Notes: generated by a model from the letters alone, not told the origin. Counted from the first letter of the stretch, positions 7,679 through 16,773 are shown. The stretch: DNA of 35,497 nt from JAAEQG01 sp023133475 (GCA_030631415.1 DAOVLE010000023.1:1-35497); one strand, 5' to 3'. A program made the numbers and translations.

Positions 7679-10600
7679 ATGCAAGCTGACAAACTTCTCG
7701 AGAAACTGGGATACGATGAGTCTCCCAACTTCTTGCGGGGAAACAACTTGACCCGAGCGCCAGACTACGGGCACATCTTCCGGCGTGCGATAGAGAAGCC
7801 GTGTGGGCTTCAAGGCGTCTACGCGCTTCGCGATCCGCGGGCTGCTGGTGCACCTCCGATCGTGCCAGTGGTCTACGTTTGCCGGGCGGCCTCACCAGCC
7901 GATGCCGATGAGATCCACCGCCTTGTTTGGAATCAGGATGTTGTTCCGTTTGTTCTCGTTTACACACGCGAAGACATCAGGCTGTACTCTGGCTTTCGGT
8001 GCCAGGACAGCACCGACAACTTTGAGCGAGGACTGTTGCTCCTCAAGGCGTTCAACGACATTGACGAGATCGTCGGCGGTTTCCACGCTGAGGCGATCGA
8101 CAGCGGCAGGCTGTGGAAAGAGTGGGGGCTGAAAGTCACGCCCGAGACGCGGGTCGAGTGGGAGCTGCTCGAGAATCTCCAGAGACTCGACAAGTGGCTG
8201 CAAGGCGACGGGTGCTTGAGGCGCGAGGCTTCTCACGCCCTGATTGGCAAGTATGTCTACCTCCACTACCTCAAAGACCGCGGCATCCTCTCCCAACGCA
8301 AGTTAACTGACTGGGGTATCGCCGAACACGAGGTTTTCGGCCCTCGCGCCGAATTGCCAAAGCTCGAAGCGCTCGTCTGCCGCCTTGACGACTGGCTCAA
8401 CGGGGCCGTGTTTCCGATCGACTTTCGCGGCCCAGGCGCTCCGAGCCAGGAACACATAAGATGGATCGCGGGCGTCTTCGCGGGAGAAGACATCCTTGCC
8501 GATGGTGGTCGGCAACTCCATTTCGACTTCGCAAGGTACAACTTCAAGTACATCCCCATCGAGACGCTCTCGGTTATCTACGAGCAATTCCTGCACGCCT
8601 CCGACGTTGACGACAAGCCTCGCAAAGGCGATTCAAAGAAGAGCAGCCGGGGGCGTGAAGCCGGCGCCTGTTACACACCCCTTCCCGTCGTTAACCTCAT
8701 GCTGGCTGAGATGGAGGACCGACTGCCTTTGAAGAAAGGCATGAAAATCCTCGATCCGTCCTGCGGGTCCGGCGCCTTTCTGGTTCAATGCTACAGGCGG
8801 TTGATCGAGAAGGAACTCCCGGCGGGCAGGAATAGACGCTACGCACTCCCCGAACTGCGCAAGCTACTGGAGGATCACATATTCGGCGTTGATCGTGATG
8901 GAGACGCTTGTAGTGTTACCGAGTTGAGCCTCACGCTGACACTCCTAGACTACATTCATCCGCCTGATCTGAACGGCGACAAACGACGCAAGCTGCCCTC
9001 GCTGCGCGGCCGGAACATCTTCTGTGCCGATTTCTTCGACGATGGATCGCCATGCGACCCCGACTTCACGAAGCGGCGATTCGAGTGGATCGTGGGCAAC
9101 CCCCCTTGGAAGAAACTCAAATCAGAGAACCGGGGCGAAGAGGATCTGCCCGTCCTGAGCTGGATCAAAGACAATGAGAAGCAATCTCCCGTGGGAAACC
9201 GTGAGGTCGCCCGCGCCTTTGCCTGGAAAGTTGCGGACTACCTCGTTCCCTATGGGGAGATCGCCTTGTTGCTCCCGGCCATGTCGCTGTTTGAAAAGGC
9301 TGCGCAGGGATTCCGGGCCGCCTTCTTCAAGCGAATGAAAGTGCACGCCGTCGCGAACTTTGCCAACCTGGCCGAAGTCCTATTTGTCGGGCGCTCCCGC
9401 GTCCCTGCGGCTGCGTTTTTCTACAGAGATCGAACGGCAAGCGAGAGCTTCGCCGCACCCTTCTCGAAAACTCGGGCGGAAGAGTGCATCACTGCATACT
9501 CACCGCTCGTCGCAAATCAGGAACCGACTCGACCGACCGACGAGAAGACACGCAATGAAACCTGGAGCCTTGTGATCAACGCCAGTGAGATCCGGGACAT
9601 ACCGGTCGGCCAGGTCTTGGATGGGAACGGCCTGCCTTGGAAGCTGGCGACATGGGGTTCACATCTGGATGAGCGGTTCTTGGCGAAACTCGCACGACGC
9701 TATCCTTCCTTGGGGGAACTAGAAGATGGCGAGTTGGTTGTTTTGTCACAGGGCCTGGAGTTGCGGCGTCAGCAGATGCAGGAGGATGAGGAAGAACAGG
9801 AAGAAGTCGAATATGTAGAAGAGGTAATCGGCAAGAGAACAGTAGCCCAAAAGTTGCTTAAGAAACTACGTGATGTGTTCGTATTCCCTCCCGACTCGAT
9901 TCGAGAAGTCGATCCAGCACTGTGCTACGCGAGGAAAGGGCGAGCGCAGTTGCCACTTTCTGTATGCCAACCTCCACATGTCATCGTCAGCGCCGCTCGA
10001 CTCTTCGCTGTGTACATGGATGAGTACCTGATTGTTCCGCCGCGGCAGATCGGGATTATCAGTCCATCTAAGGACAACGCTTTCCTCAAGGCGCTCTCGC
10101 TCTTCCTGAGTTCAGACTTTGCTTTCTATCATCAGTTTCTCACGTCTACTCAATTCGGTGTTCAACGAGGCCGTGCCACACTGGATGCTCTGCGACGAAT
10201 ACCGATTCCGCTTACGGAGTTGGGTCGCGCGGAATTGCGAGACTGGACGAAACTTCATTCTGAACTCGTTCACCTTCCGCCGCGGAGAATGGATGTGAAA
10301 CCGAACGGCCAAATGGAGCTTCCCTATGTTCGTGATGGCGATGAGAGCAAAGGCGGGGCTGAGCTCATCCGCGAGCTTAACAACCTCACGAACGACTCCC
10401 TTGGTCTCGATTCGCGCGAACGGGTCCTGGTTCACGACCTCAAACATGTGCGTCTTGAGTTGAACGACGGCAAGCTCGGCCGGCCTGCCGTGCGATCTCC
10501 AAAGCCGAAGGAAATGTGCACGTATGCGAGACGTCTCAAGAGCGAGCTTGATGCCTTCATTGGCAACGAGTTGCCCAAGAGGCACTCTGTTGAGATTGTC

Positions 10601-10906
10601 TACGACAAACTCTCGGCGATGATCTGCGTGAATCTGACGAAAGACACCGACGAAGCCCGCAGGATCATCGTCGAGCGTGCGGGCGGCGAAGGCGCGAAAC
10701 AACTTGAACGGACCCGCCGTCGTCTTCGACAAAAATTCAGCCAATGGGTCTACTTCGATCGGAACCTGCGCCTCTATGAAGGAACGCGCACGTACCTGTT
10801 CAAGCCAATGCAACGGTTTCACTGGACGGAGAGTCAGGCAATGTTCGACGCAGGTGAGATTATCGGGGAAGTTCTCACCGGACGATCGGGAGGGGCACGT
10901 TGCTGA
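7679..10906 (+). CDS. Eco57I/N6-adenine DNA methyltransferase-type restriction-modification protein
   Basis: This 1075-residue protein has the signature of an adenine-specific DNA methyltransferase of the Eco57I/HsdM type. A YTP motif (CYTPLPVV, about 331-338) precedes the S-adenosylmethionine-binding motif DPSCGSGAF (359-367), and the catalytic motif NPPW is at 474-477. About 330 residues precede the methylase core, and a 500-residue C-terminal region probably recognises target DNA; it contains a Glu-rich insert near 700-715. I chose the ATG at 7679 (GGAGG at 7662-7666, a rather long 12-base spacing) over the in-frame TTG at 7553, because the extra residues look non-coding. Its stop overlaps the next gene, a PD-(D/E)XK nuclease, by 7 bases. 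Together they look like a two-gene restriction-modification or anti-phage cassette. The N-terminal region could hide a further nuclease-like fold; no clear catalytic motif was seen. Confidence 0.8.
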   Translation: MQADKLLEKLGYDESPNFLRGNNLTRAPDYGHIFRRAIEKPCGLQGVYALRDPRAAGAPPIVPVVYVCRAASPADADEIHRLVWNQDVVPFVLVYTREDIRLYSGFRCQDSTDNFERGLLLLKAFNDIDEIVGGFHAEAIDSGRLWKEWGLKVTPETRVEWELLENLQRLDKWLQGDGCLRREASHALIGKYVYLHYLKDRGILSQRKLTDWGIAEHEVFGPRAELPKLEALVCRLDDWLNGAVFPIDFRGPGAPSQEHIRWIAGVFAGEDILADGGRQLHFDFARYNFKYIPIETLSVIYEQFLHASDVDDKPRKGDSKKSSRGREAGACYTPLPVVNLMLAEMEDRLPLKKGMKILDPSCGSGAFLVQCYRRLIEKELPAGRNRRYALPELRKLLEDHIFGVDRDGDACSVTELSLTLTLLDYIHPPDLNGDKRRKLPSLRGRNIFCADFFDDGSPCDPDFTKRRFEWIVGNPPWKKLKSENRGEEDLPVLSWIKDNEKQSPVGNREVARAFAWKVADYLVPYGEIALLLPAMSLFEKAAQGFRAAFFKRMKVHAVANFANLAEVLFVGRSRVPAAAFFYRDRTASESFAAPFSKTRAEECITAYSPLVANQEPTRPTDEKTRNETWSLVINASEIRDIPVGQVLDGNGLPWKLATWGSHLDERFLAKLARRYPSLGELEDGELVVLSQGLELRRQQMQEDEEEQEEVEYVEEVIGKRTVAQKLLKKLRDVFVFPPDSIREVDPALCYARKGRAQLPLSVCQPPHVIVSAARLFAVYMDEYLIVPPRQIGIISPSKDNAFLKALSLFLSSDFAFYHQFLTSTQFGVQRGRATLDALRRIPIPLTELGRAELRDWTKLHSELVHLPPRRMDVKPNGQMELPYVRDGDESKGGAELIRELNNLTNDSLGLDSRERVLVHDLKHVRLELNDGKLGRPAVRSPKPKEMCTYARRLKSELDAFIGNELPKRHSVEIVYDKLSAMICVNLTKDTDEARRIIVERAGGEGAKQLERTRRRLRQKFSQWVYFDRNLRLYEGTRTYLFKPMQRFHWTESQAMFDAGEIIGEVLTGRSGGARC

Positions 10907-11565
10907 ACCTCAGAGCACAACAGCCCGGTCATGCTTCGCTCCTCTCGCCTGACTACGATCGCGCCTTCCGAATGCAGGTTCACCAACTGATCAAGATGGG
11001 CTACGATAGGATGGCTGCCGCCTCTTACGCCGCTGTAGATGAACTTGAGATTACGCAAGATCTGCGGTCGGCTATCCAGGACGTTCTCAATGATCCCCGA
11101 TCAGGGAAGTGGGTTGATGCGTACTTCCTTTGCGAGGACTTCCTCGTCGAAGACGGTGAGCGCCGGGGCAAGAAACGCCTGAAGGTGGACATTGTCTTCG
11201 AGGCGACAGAGCAACGACCGAGGCCGCGATTCTCCTTCGAAGCGAAGCGATTAGGAAAAACGCACCCCGTAAGTATATACTTGGGTGCCAAAGGAATGGG
11301 CTGTTTCCTTTCCGGGGCGTACGCACGAGACGACGATCAAGCAGGAATGCTGGGATACGTGCAATCCGAGACACCGCCACGATGGGCCGACAGAATCGAG
11401 GCCGAACTCCGGAAAGACCCGAGTTGTTACAGTATGCCGGAACATGGGCAATTCAGCAGCGTTGGAATCGTGGACGGCCTGGATCACACATACCGTTCAA
11501 ATCACGATCGTCCCTGCGTAGGCAGGCGTGTGTCGATCTTCCATACACTGCTTCAGTTCAACTAG
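10900..11565 (+). CDS. Probable PD-(D/E)XK restriction endonuclease partner
   Basis: The 221-residue product contains a candidate nuclease core: KVDIVF with Asp97, then after a short loop FSFEAKRL with Glu114 and Lys116, the D-(x)n-ExK pattern of PD-(D/E)XK enzymes. A helical N-terminal segment (about 15-70) precedes it, and the C-terminus ends RVSIFHTLLQFN. It starts at TTG (10900), inside the end of the methylase gene, with GGGAGGGG (10889-10896) just upstream, so translation is probably coupled. The context says it is the cutting subunit paired with the methylase. Whether it targets unmodified or modified DNA cannot be seen. The assignment rests on motif pattern and context. Confidence 0.65.
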   Translation: MLNLRAQQPGHASLLSPDYDRAFRMQVHQLIKMGYDRMAAASYAAVDELEITQDLRSAIQDVLNDPRSGKWVDAYFLCEDFLVEDGERRGKKRLKVDIVFEATEQRPRPRFSFEAKRLGKTHPVSIYLGAKGMGCFLSGAYARDDDQAGMLGYVQSETPPRWADRIEAELRKDPSCYSMPEHGQFSSVGIVDGLDHTYRSNHDRPCVGRRVSIFHTLLQFN

Positions 11566-11787
11566 CCACGTGCCAGGTGCACGAAGCCCACCATGTCGCA
11601 TTCGAGCGGCGGCTCACTTGGTGACACGGCCTTGTTGCCGGAAGCGATTCCGGCTCAGGCCCACGGGGCTTCAGCCTGCGACACTCGATGCGACCTCGGC
11701 GGCGTCAGCCGATCTTGCGGCCGCCGGGTGCTCCCGACAAGCCCAAGGGTGGCACGGACAAACTTGTTTCACCTGCGTTGGAATCAG
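11566..11787. other. Intergenic stretch with decayed repeat fragments
   Basis: No gene. Short palindromic fragments are present (for example ccggaagcgattccgg near 11639-11654), and a gggtggcac segment near 11743-11751 recalls the left end of the 133-bp repeat. Confidence 0.4.
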
Positions 11788-11988
11788 AAAAGGGGTCGGG
11801 AATCTTATTAGCGCGGCATGCAGGCTGTGGTAGTCTCTGGTCATGCCGCGACGACCTCGTATGGCCATGGTGGGCCGGCGCATCACGTTCTGAACCGGGC
11901 GGGGGCGAGGCGCACTATTTGAGAAGGGCGCTGACTACGAGGCGTTCGAGCGAGTGTTGAGCTAAATAAAGATTCCCGACCCCTTTTT
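11788..11988. mobile_element. 201-bp MITE-like relic of a RAYT element with 19-bp inverted repeats
   Basis: The ends aaaaggggtcgggaatctt (11788-11806) and its exact complement (11970-11988) are perfect 19-bp inverted repeats. Adjacent bases (attagc / gctaaat) are also similar. Between them is the start of a RAYT transposase gene followed directly by what looks like the downstream end, so the central part of the element has been lost. Confidence 0.75.
11843..11966 (+). pseudogene. N-terminal relic of a REP-associated tyrosine transposase (Y1/IS200-like)
   Basis: The start MPRRPRMAMVG, then in other frames HHVLNRAGARRT and KGADYEAFERVLS, together spell the N-terminal 40 or so residues typical of RAYT transposases of planctomycetes and related bacteria. 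Two single-base deletions (one after the ggccgg near 11873-11878, one in the run of T near 11920-11924) break the frame. The rest of the gene, including the catalytic HUH and Tyr motifs, is absent. It sits inside perfect 19-bp inverted repeats. Confidence 0.7.
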
Positions 11989-12179
11989 CTTCCACTTTTT
12001 CTTCCAGCTTAATGCACGGTAAGAACTTGTAAACCACGACAAGTGTGGGTGACAGACACAAAATCACGTCGTATAATAACAAATGTGCGGGTCTGCATTT
12101 TGGCATGAAAGCAGGCCGGGGCTCGTGGTGTCGCCGGTCGGTGCTTAACGTATATTCTTTCCGTTTTGGAGGACAGGCA

Positions 12180-12854
12180 ATGAGAATGAGGCAGAAGGTA
12201 AGTGCTACAGTCGGGTTGATCGGTTTTGCGTGTCTGGGAGTGGCGGCGCCCCCCGATGTGGCCACGGGCAGCAGCACGGTCGCCGACACGGGCAGTAAAG
12301 CACGGGGGATGGAAGAGACAAGCTATACGCTTTGTGTCGACAGCATATTTGCGCAGGGGTGTATGGGGAGCGTGGGCATGCATTACGGGTGTATGTGCCC
12401 GATGCGTGGCGCGTCGGAGTTTACGGGCAGCCTCACTTTGACGCCGACCCATCATGTTCCGCCGGGCCACCAAGCCTTCGATGTGACCGTCCAGGATTGG
12501 CTCGTCACCTTCGATGGTGAGGAGATGGAGATCACGGGTGACGGCTACTATGACAAATGGTCTGCCCCGGACGGCAGCAGGTGGCATATCCTGACACTCG
12601 ATCTTTACATCCACGACGAAGAGGCCCACTTGTCCAGCGGTCTTGTTGAGAACCCGCCTCCGGGTGATGCGTTTCCTTCGGAGATCAACATCGACCTTGA
12701 AAGCGAACCGGCATGTTTCGGCTATTGGATTGTTCTCGAGGCTAAACGTCTGCCGGCGGCCCGCCCCACCCGACCAGCCGCGGAGAGTGCCGTAGAGGGT
12801 GCCGTGGATGCAAACAGTGTCACGGATGTCGATGTGAGCGATTTTGCCCATTGA
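12180..12854 (+). CDS. Secreted protein of unknown function
   Basis: The 224-residue product starts MRMRQKVSATVGLIGFACLGVA, a signal peptide with a probable cut near AAP. The mature protein has a Cys/Met/Gly-rich part (GCMGSVGMHYGCMCPM, about residues 56-75), a central beta-rich portion (about 80-160), one late Cys, and an Ala/Pro-rich C-terminus. GGAGGA (12168-12173) lies six bases before the ATG, which decides this start over an in-frame upstream codon. TATATT at 12151-12156 may be a -10 element. I recognise no family. It is convergent with the kinase gene. Confidence 0.65.
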   Translation: MRMRQKVSATVGLIGFACLGVAAPPDVATGSSTVADTGSKARGMEETSYTLCVDSIFAQGCMGSVGMHYGCMCPMRGASEFTGSLTLTPTHHVPPGHQAFDVTVQDWLVTFDGEEMEITGDGYYDKWSAPDGSRWHILTLDLYIHDEEAHLSSGLVENPPPGDAFPSEINIDLESEPACFGYWIVLEAKRLPAARPTRPAAESAVEGAVDANSVTDVDVSDFAH

Positions 12855-12932
12855 TTGGGGAAGGTGTCATTAGTGGAAACGATTGCCCTCTCGCGGCTCT
12901 ACCCGGAGTTCGACACGGCATCCGGCGTTCGT

Positions 12933-15830
12933 TCACGGCTCTGGGCGGGGATGTTCTTCGGGCAACGCTTGGGCGTGGATGTCGTCGGCTTCCCGGTAGA
13001 CCGACGCGGCAGCGGCAGTATCACCCTTGGCCACCAACAGCGCGCCCAGTCTCGTCAGGGTCTTTCCCACATTCGGATGACTGTTGCCTTCGATTTTCCG
13101 TTGAACGGCAAGGGCCTGCCGCAGCAACGCCTCCGCCTCGGTGAGTTCATTCTGGTCCAGGAGCACACCTGCCAGGGTGTAGCAGGTGGCAGCCACTTTG
13201 GGATGCTCCGCGCCGTAGAACTCGCGACGAAAGGCCAACACCTCGCGGAACAACGTTTCGGCTTCGTCGAATTCGCCCAAGTGCGTCAACACCGAAGCTA
13301 AATTGCTGGTAAAGACCGCCACCCCCGGATGATTGTTCCCGTGGAGTTCGCGGAAGAGTTCCAACACCTCGCGAAACATCGCTTCAGCTTCGGTGTAGCG
13401 TTGGGTTCGCACGAATATGGTCCCCAGACCATTCCGGCAAACCAGTACGGTCATGTGCCGGTCGCCGTGGATCTTGCGGTAAATCTCCAGCGCGCGGCGG
13501 TAGAGCGATTCGCCCGTGGCGTAATCGCCCTGTTTGATTCTGATGCCGGCCAGATGACCGATGGCTGCCGCATAGAAGTCGTTCTCCTCGCCAAGGTGTT
13601 TTCGTTGGATGTTGACGGCTTCGCGAAACAGCGGCTCAGCCTGGGCATATTTGCCCTGTCGCCTGAGCAGATCGCCCCACGCTATCAGCCCTTCCGCCAG
13701 ATCGGGATGATCTTCACCCAATACCCGGCGCTGGATGGCCAACGATTCGCCGAAGAGTTCCGCCGCCTCGGCATATTTGCCCATCTTCTTCAGCACGCCG
13801 GCCAGGTTGTTAAGGCACATCGCGGTATCGGGATGCTCGTCCCCGTAGAGGCGGCGGGCTGTTTCCAGGGCTTCGCGGAACAGGGGAGCCGCTGCGTCAA
13901 GGTCTTCCCGGCGCCCGAGCAGCCAGGCGAGATCGCCTACACTCCTGGCGGTGAGGTGATCGCCTGGCCCCAGTTCACGACGGCGAATTTCGACGGCTTC
14001 GCGGAGCAGTTCTTCAGCTTCATCGTACCTGTGCACATACCCCAGCAATATCCCCAGATGGTTGTAGCTCAGCGCCAGATCGACGTGGTCTTCATCCAGT
14101 TGCCGGGTGCGGATGCCCAAGGCGCGGCGGAGGAGGGCCTCCGCCTCGGCATAGGCACCCCGGCGGGTGAGCATAAGGCCCACGTTGTCCAACGCGGGAG
14201 CGACCATCAGATCGTGCTCTCCATAGTGCGCTTCGCAGAACTGCAACGCAGCCCGCAAGTGCGGTTCCGCTTCGTCGTAAAGCCCTAGCCCGGCATAGGT
14301 CCTGCCGATGGTGGTGCGCACGGCGGCAGCCACTTCGGGCTGGTCGAACAGGTCCGTCTCGACGCGCCGGGCGGCGTCAGCCAGCAAGTCCTTCAGCAAC
14401 CCCACGTCACGCCCTTGAGCGGTTCCCGGATCGACCGAGGCGAGCATATCCTGAAGGAAGGATTGGATTTGCCTGGCCTTTTCGGCTTCGGTCTGGGCTT
14501 GGTCGCGGGCTTGTTCGGCTTCGGCGCGGGCCTGGGTTTCGCTCTGTTGGGCAAGCCGGGCCCGGTCGCGCTGCCTGGCAAGACGGTCAGCCTGCACCGC
14601 CGTAATCACGGCGAAGGCAACCACCGCGGCAGCGAGCAGCCCGAGCAAACCAGCCGGAATCTTGTGGCGAGTCACCAGCTTGCGAATCTGGTAGGCTGCG
14701 CTGGGTGGGCGGGCGAGAATCGGCTGCCCACTGAGTTGCCGGCGGATGTCGTCAGCCAGGGCGGCGGCGTTTTGATACCGGCGATCCGGCCCCTTTTCGA
14801 GGGCCTTGAGCATGATGGTCTCGAGGTCTCCCCGGAGGGCATGGTTGATCATGCTCGGCTTGTGCGGGGCGTCTTCGCAGATGGTGCGCAAAGCCTGGTG
14901 CGGCGCCGCCCGATTGATCTCGTAGGGAAGCTGCCCGGTCAGCAACTCGTAAAGTATGACCCCCAGGGCGTAGACGTCGCTGCGCAGGTCGATCGCGTCA
15001 GCGTCGCCACGGGCCTGCTCCGGGCTCATGTAGGAGAGCGTGCCGACAATTCTTCCCGTTTCGGTCAGCAGTGTGGTCTGGTCGGCATCGGCGTCAGTTA
15101 TGTGGGCCAGGCCGAAGTCGAGCACTTTGACCTGGCTTCCCAGGGAGGAGAATCCCGCCGACGCGCTCGAACCAGCCGCATCGCGCGAACCGCTTTCGTC
15201 GCCGACCAACACGTTGGACGGTTTCAGGTCGCGGTGGATCACCCCGCGCTGGTGGGCGTAGTTGACGGCATCAGAGATTTTGCAGAACAGGTCAAGACGT
15301 TCCCGAGTGCCGAGCGGCCGGCGAAGGCTGTCGGTTGCGCGGGCATTGGCATAGTCCAGCAAGTTCTCGCCGGGGATCAGTTCCATGGCAAAGAAGTGCC
15401 GCCCGTTTTCGGTTCGCCCGGCGTCGTAGATGGCAGCGATGCCCGGGTGCTTGAGGCGTGCGAGAGTATTGACCTCACGCTGAAACAGCTTGACGTGCAA
15501 AGCATCGACCGGCCCCTGTTCGCGGATGACCTTCAACGCTACCCGGCGAGAAGGATGCTGCTGTTGGGCTTCGTAGACCACGCCCATGCCGCCGCGCCCG
15601 ATCTCGCGGATGATTTCATATTGAGCGATCCGGGTTCCGGGGCCGAATTCGGCATCGGCCTGCCCCTGGATTCCGATGACCCCAAAAATCTCGCCGACGT
15701 TGATCCCGGCGGAGCCCTCTTCGTCCAGCAAGCTGGAGAACTGGGCGCTACCGCCACGCCAAAGCTCCTCCAGGGCCTGGTCCACACGGTCGGCGAATTC
15801 GGCGGGGGATTCGTCAGGTTCTCTGTTCAT
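12933..15830 (-). CDS. Membrane Ser/Thr protein kinase with C-terminal TPR array
   Basis: The 965-residue product is a PknB-type (Hanks) kinase followed by tetratricopeptide repeats. The glycine loop GRGGMG is at 78-83, the ATP-binding Lys at 100, the catalytic HRDLKPSN at 199-206, DFG at 238-240 and SPE (in place of APE) at 269-271. All key residues are present, so it should be active. One transmembrane helix (about 393-413) and a charged coiled coil (about 414-456) link the kinase to about 11 TPRs of the 42-residue kinesin-light-chain type (about 475-945), likely extracytoplasmic or protein-binding. Its start overlaps the end of the upstream sigma-factor gene by 17 bases, so the two are co-translated. 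Sigma-kinase pairs are common in planctomycetes, and the kinase probably controls the sigma factor; that link is inference. Confidence 0.92.
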   Translation of the reverse strand: MNREPDESPAEFADRVDQALEELWRGGSAQFSSLLDEEGSAGINVGEIFGVIGIQGQADAEFGPGTRIAQYEIIREIGRGGMGVVYEAQQQHPSRRVALKVIREQGPVDALHVKLFQREVNTLARLKHPGIAAIYDAGRTENGRHFFAMELIPGENLLDYANARATDSLRRPLGTRERLDLFCKISDAVNYAHQRGVIHRDLKPSNVLVGDESGSRDAAGSSASAGFSSLGSQVKVLDFGLAHITDADADQTTLLTETGRIVGTLSYMSPEQARGDADAIDLRSDVYALGVILYELLTGQLPYEINRAAPHQALRTICEDAPHKPSMINHALRGDLETIMLKALEKGPDRRYQNAAALADDIRRQLSGQPILARPPSAAYQIRKLVTRHKIPAGLLGLLAAAVVAFAVITAVQADRLARQRDRARLAQQSETQARAEAEQARDQAQTEAEKARQIQSFLQDMLASVDPGTAQGRDVGLLKDLLADAARRVETDLFDQPEVAAAVRTTIGRTYAGLGLYDEAEPHLRAALQFCEAHYGEHDLMVAPALDNVGLMLTRRGAYAEAEALLRRALGIRTRQLDEDHVDLALSYNHLGILLGYVHRYDEAEELLREAVEIRRRELGPGDHLTARSVGDLAWLLGRREDLDAAAPLFREALETARRLYGDEHPDTAMCLNNLAGVLKKMGKYAEAAELFGESLAIQRRVLGEDHPDLAEGLIAWGDLLRRQGKYAQAEPLFREAVNIQRKHLGEENDFYAAAIGHLAGIRIKQGDYATGESLYRRALEIYRKIHGDRHMTVLVCRNGLGTIFVRTQRYTEAEAMFREVLELFRELHGNNHPGVAVFTSNLASVLTHLGEFDEAETLFREVLAFRREFYGAEHPKVAATCYTLAGVLLDQNELTEAEALLRQALAVQRKIEGNSHPNVGKTLTRLGALLVAKGDTAAAASVYREADDIHAQALPEEHPRPEP

Positions 15831-16461
15831 CCTGCCCCCCGATCCGGCTGGAGCCGGTCATGTTCCGCCGCAACGTCTTGACGGCGCGGATGAGTTGCAT
15901 GGAGGCTGCCGGGCGTGAGATACCCAGACGCTCGGCAATTTCGCGAGTTGCAAGTTGATCGAAAAAGGCCAAGGTGATGACCTCGCGATACTCGGGTTTC
16001 AGTTTGCCCAGCTCTTCGAGCAACTGGGCGAAGCGGCCTGTCCGATCGGCTGCGCTGGACGGCGAAGTCCCGTCGGCAGACAGGAATTGCCACAGCGGGC
16101 TCGCCCCCGAGATGGCTGTTACTGTGGAATCCAACGAACATACGGGCGGCCCCACCAGGTCCCCACCGCCGCGGCGCTTGAGGAAATCGGACACCTTGCG
16201 CGAAACAATGCCCGAGGCGAAAGCCTTGATCCCCGCCACCGTCTGTTTCTCCAGGCGAGAGAGCCCCTTGCCCAAACCAATCATGGCCAATTGGGTGATC
16301 TCTTCGACCGCGTGATACTGCGCCGAGGTCGCGCTCAGCCGGGCAACGACCATCAATCGGACCAGCGGCTCAATCGTTCGCAGAACGAGGTCTGTATCCG
16401 GCTTCGATCCGCCCACCGAAGACGCCACCTGTGCATCCGTGATGTCCACTACCCCAGCCAT
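15814..16461 (-). CDS. ECF-type RNA polymerase sigma factor paired with kinase
   Basis: This 215-residue sigma-70-family protein has a weakly conserved N-terminal region 2 (about 25-100, with ITQLAMIGLGKGLSRLEK and SRKVSDFLKRR). It has a clear region 4 (about 145-200: LKPEYREVITLAFFDQLATR, then EIAERLGISRPAASMQLIRA, a helix-turn-helix). It overlaps the kinase gene by 17 bases and is the first gene of the operon. TATACT at 16472-16477 (minus strand) lies only 10 bases before the ATG, implying a very short or absent leader, perhaps autoregulated. A 68-bp piece of this gene (16148-16215) recurs identically at 18851-18918. It probably directs a small stress or envelope regulon under control of the kinase. 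Confidence 0.85.
   Translation of the reverse strand: MAGVVDITDAQVASSVGGSKPDTDLVLRTIEPLVRLMVVARLSATSAQYHAVEEITQLAMIGLGKGLSRLEKQTVAGIKAFASGIVSRKVSDFLKRRGGGDLVGPPVCSLDSTVTAISGASPLWQFLSADGTSPSSAADRTGRFAQLLEELGKLKPEYREVITLAFFDQLATREIAERLGISRPAASMQLIRAVKTLRRNMTGSSRIGGQDEQRT
16148..16215. repeat. Source copy of a 68-bp exact duplication (inside sigma gene)
   Basis: All 68 bases reappear in the same orientation at 18851-18918. They encode the part of the sigma factor around SRKVSDFLKRRGGG. This copy is in an intact frame, so it is the parent. Confidence 0.9.
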
Positions 16462-16773
16462 TATGTCACTGAGTATAGCAGATGCGACGGGCCGACCATA
16501 GCTACTCTGCCGGCTGCGGAGCCGTTCGTTCGCGGTCTTTGGTCGCCGTTATGGTTCCAGTCGCCGCCCGGGAGTCCGCGCAACTGCGGGAATGCACAAA
16601 AAACCGAGTAGTGTAGCGTCGGGTCTGCGGACCCGACCTACCTGACTGACACGAAAACACATATCACATGTAACCAACGCGCGGGCTGTGGCCATGTTCC
16701 GGGTGTCGTAGGCCAAGACGACACGTATGTTCGTTTTAAGCGGACATGGACCACTACTTTAAGGAGCGTTGAA
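16462..16773. other. Divergent intergenic region with -10 element and REP-like palindrome
   Basis: It holds the TATACT element for the minus-strand sigma gene (16472-16477), a copy of the gtcgggtctgcggaccc palindrome (16618-16641), and, next to the ATG at 16774, the ribosome binding site AAGGAG (16761-16766). No gene was seen. Confidence 0.5.

Noticed and set aside
7679..11565. BREX or DISARM defence system
   Set aside because: The hallmark partners (PglZ, BrxC/L, DrmA/B and a helicase) are absent; only a methylase and a small nuclease are present.
12009..12851. 280-codon minus-strand frame opposite the secreted protein
   Set aside because: The plus-strand gene has a clear Shine-Dalgarno and signal peptide; the antisense product resembles no known protein.
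14415..15881. Long plus-strand open frame (488 codons) opposite the kinase
   Set aside because: It is antisense to a kinase with all catalytic motifs, has no family resemblance and no ribosome binding site. High GC makes such shadows common.
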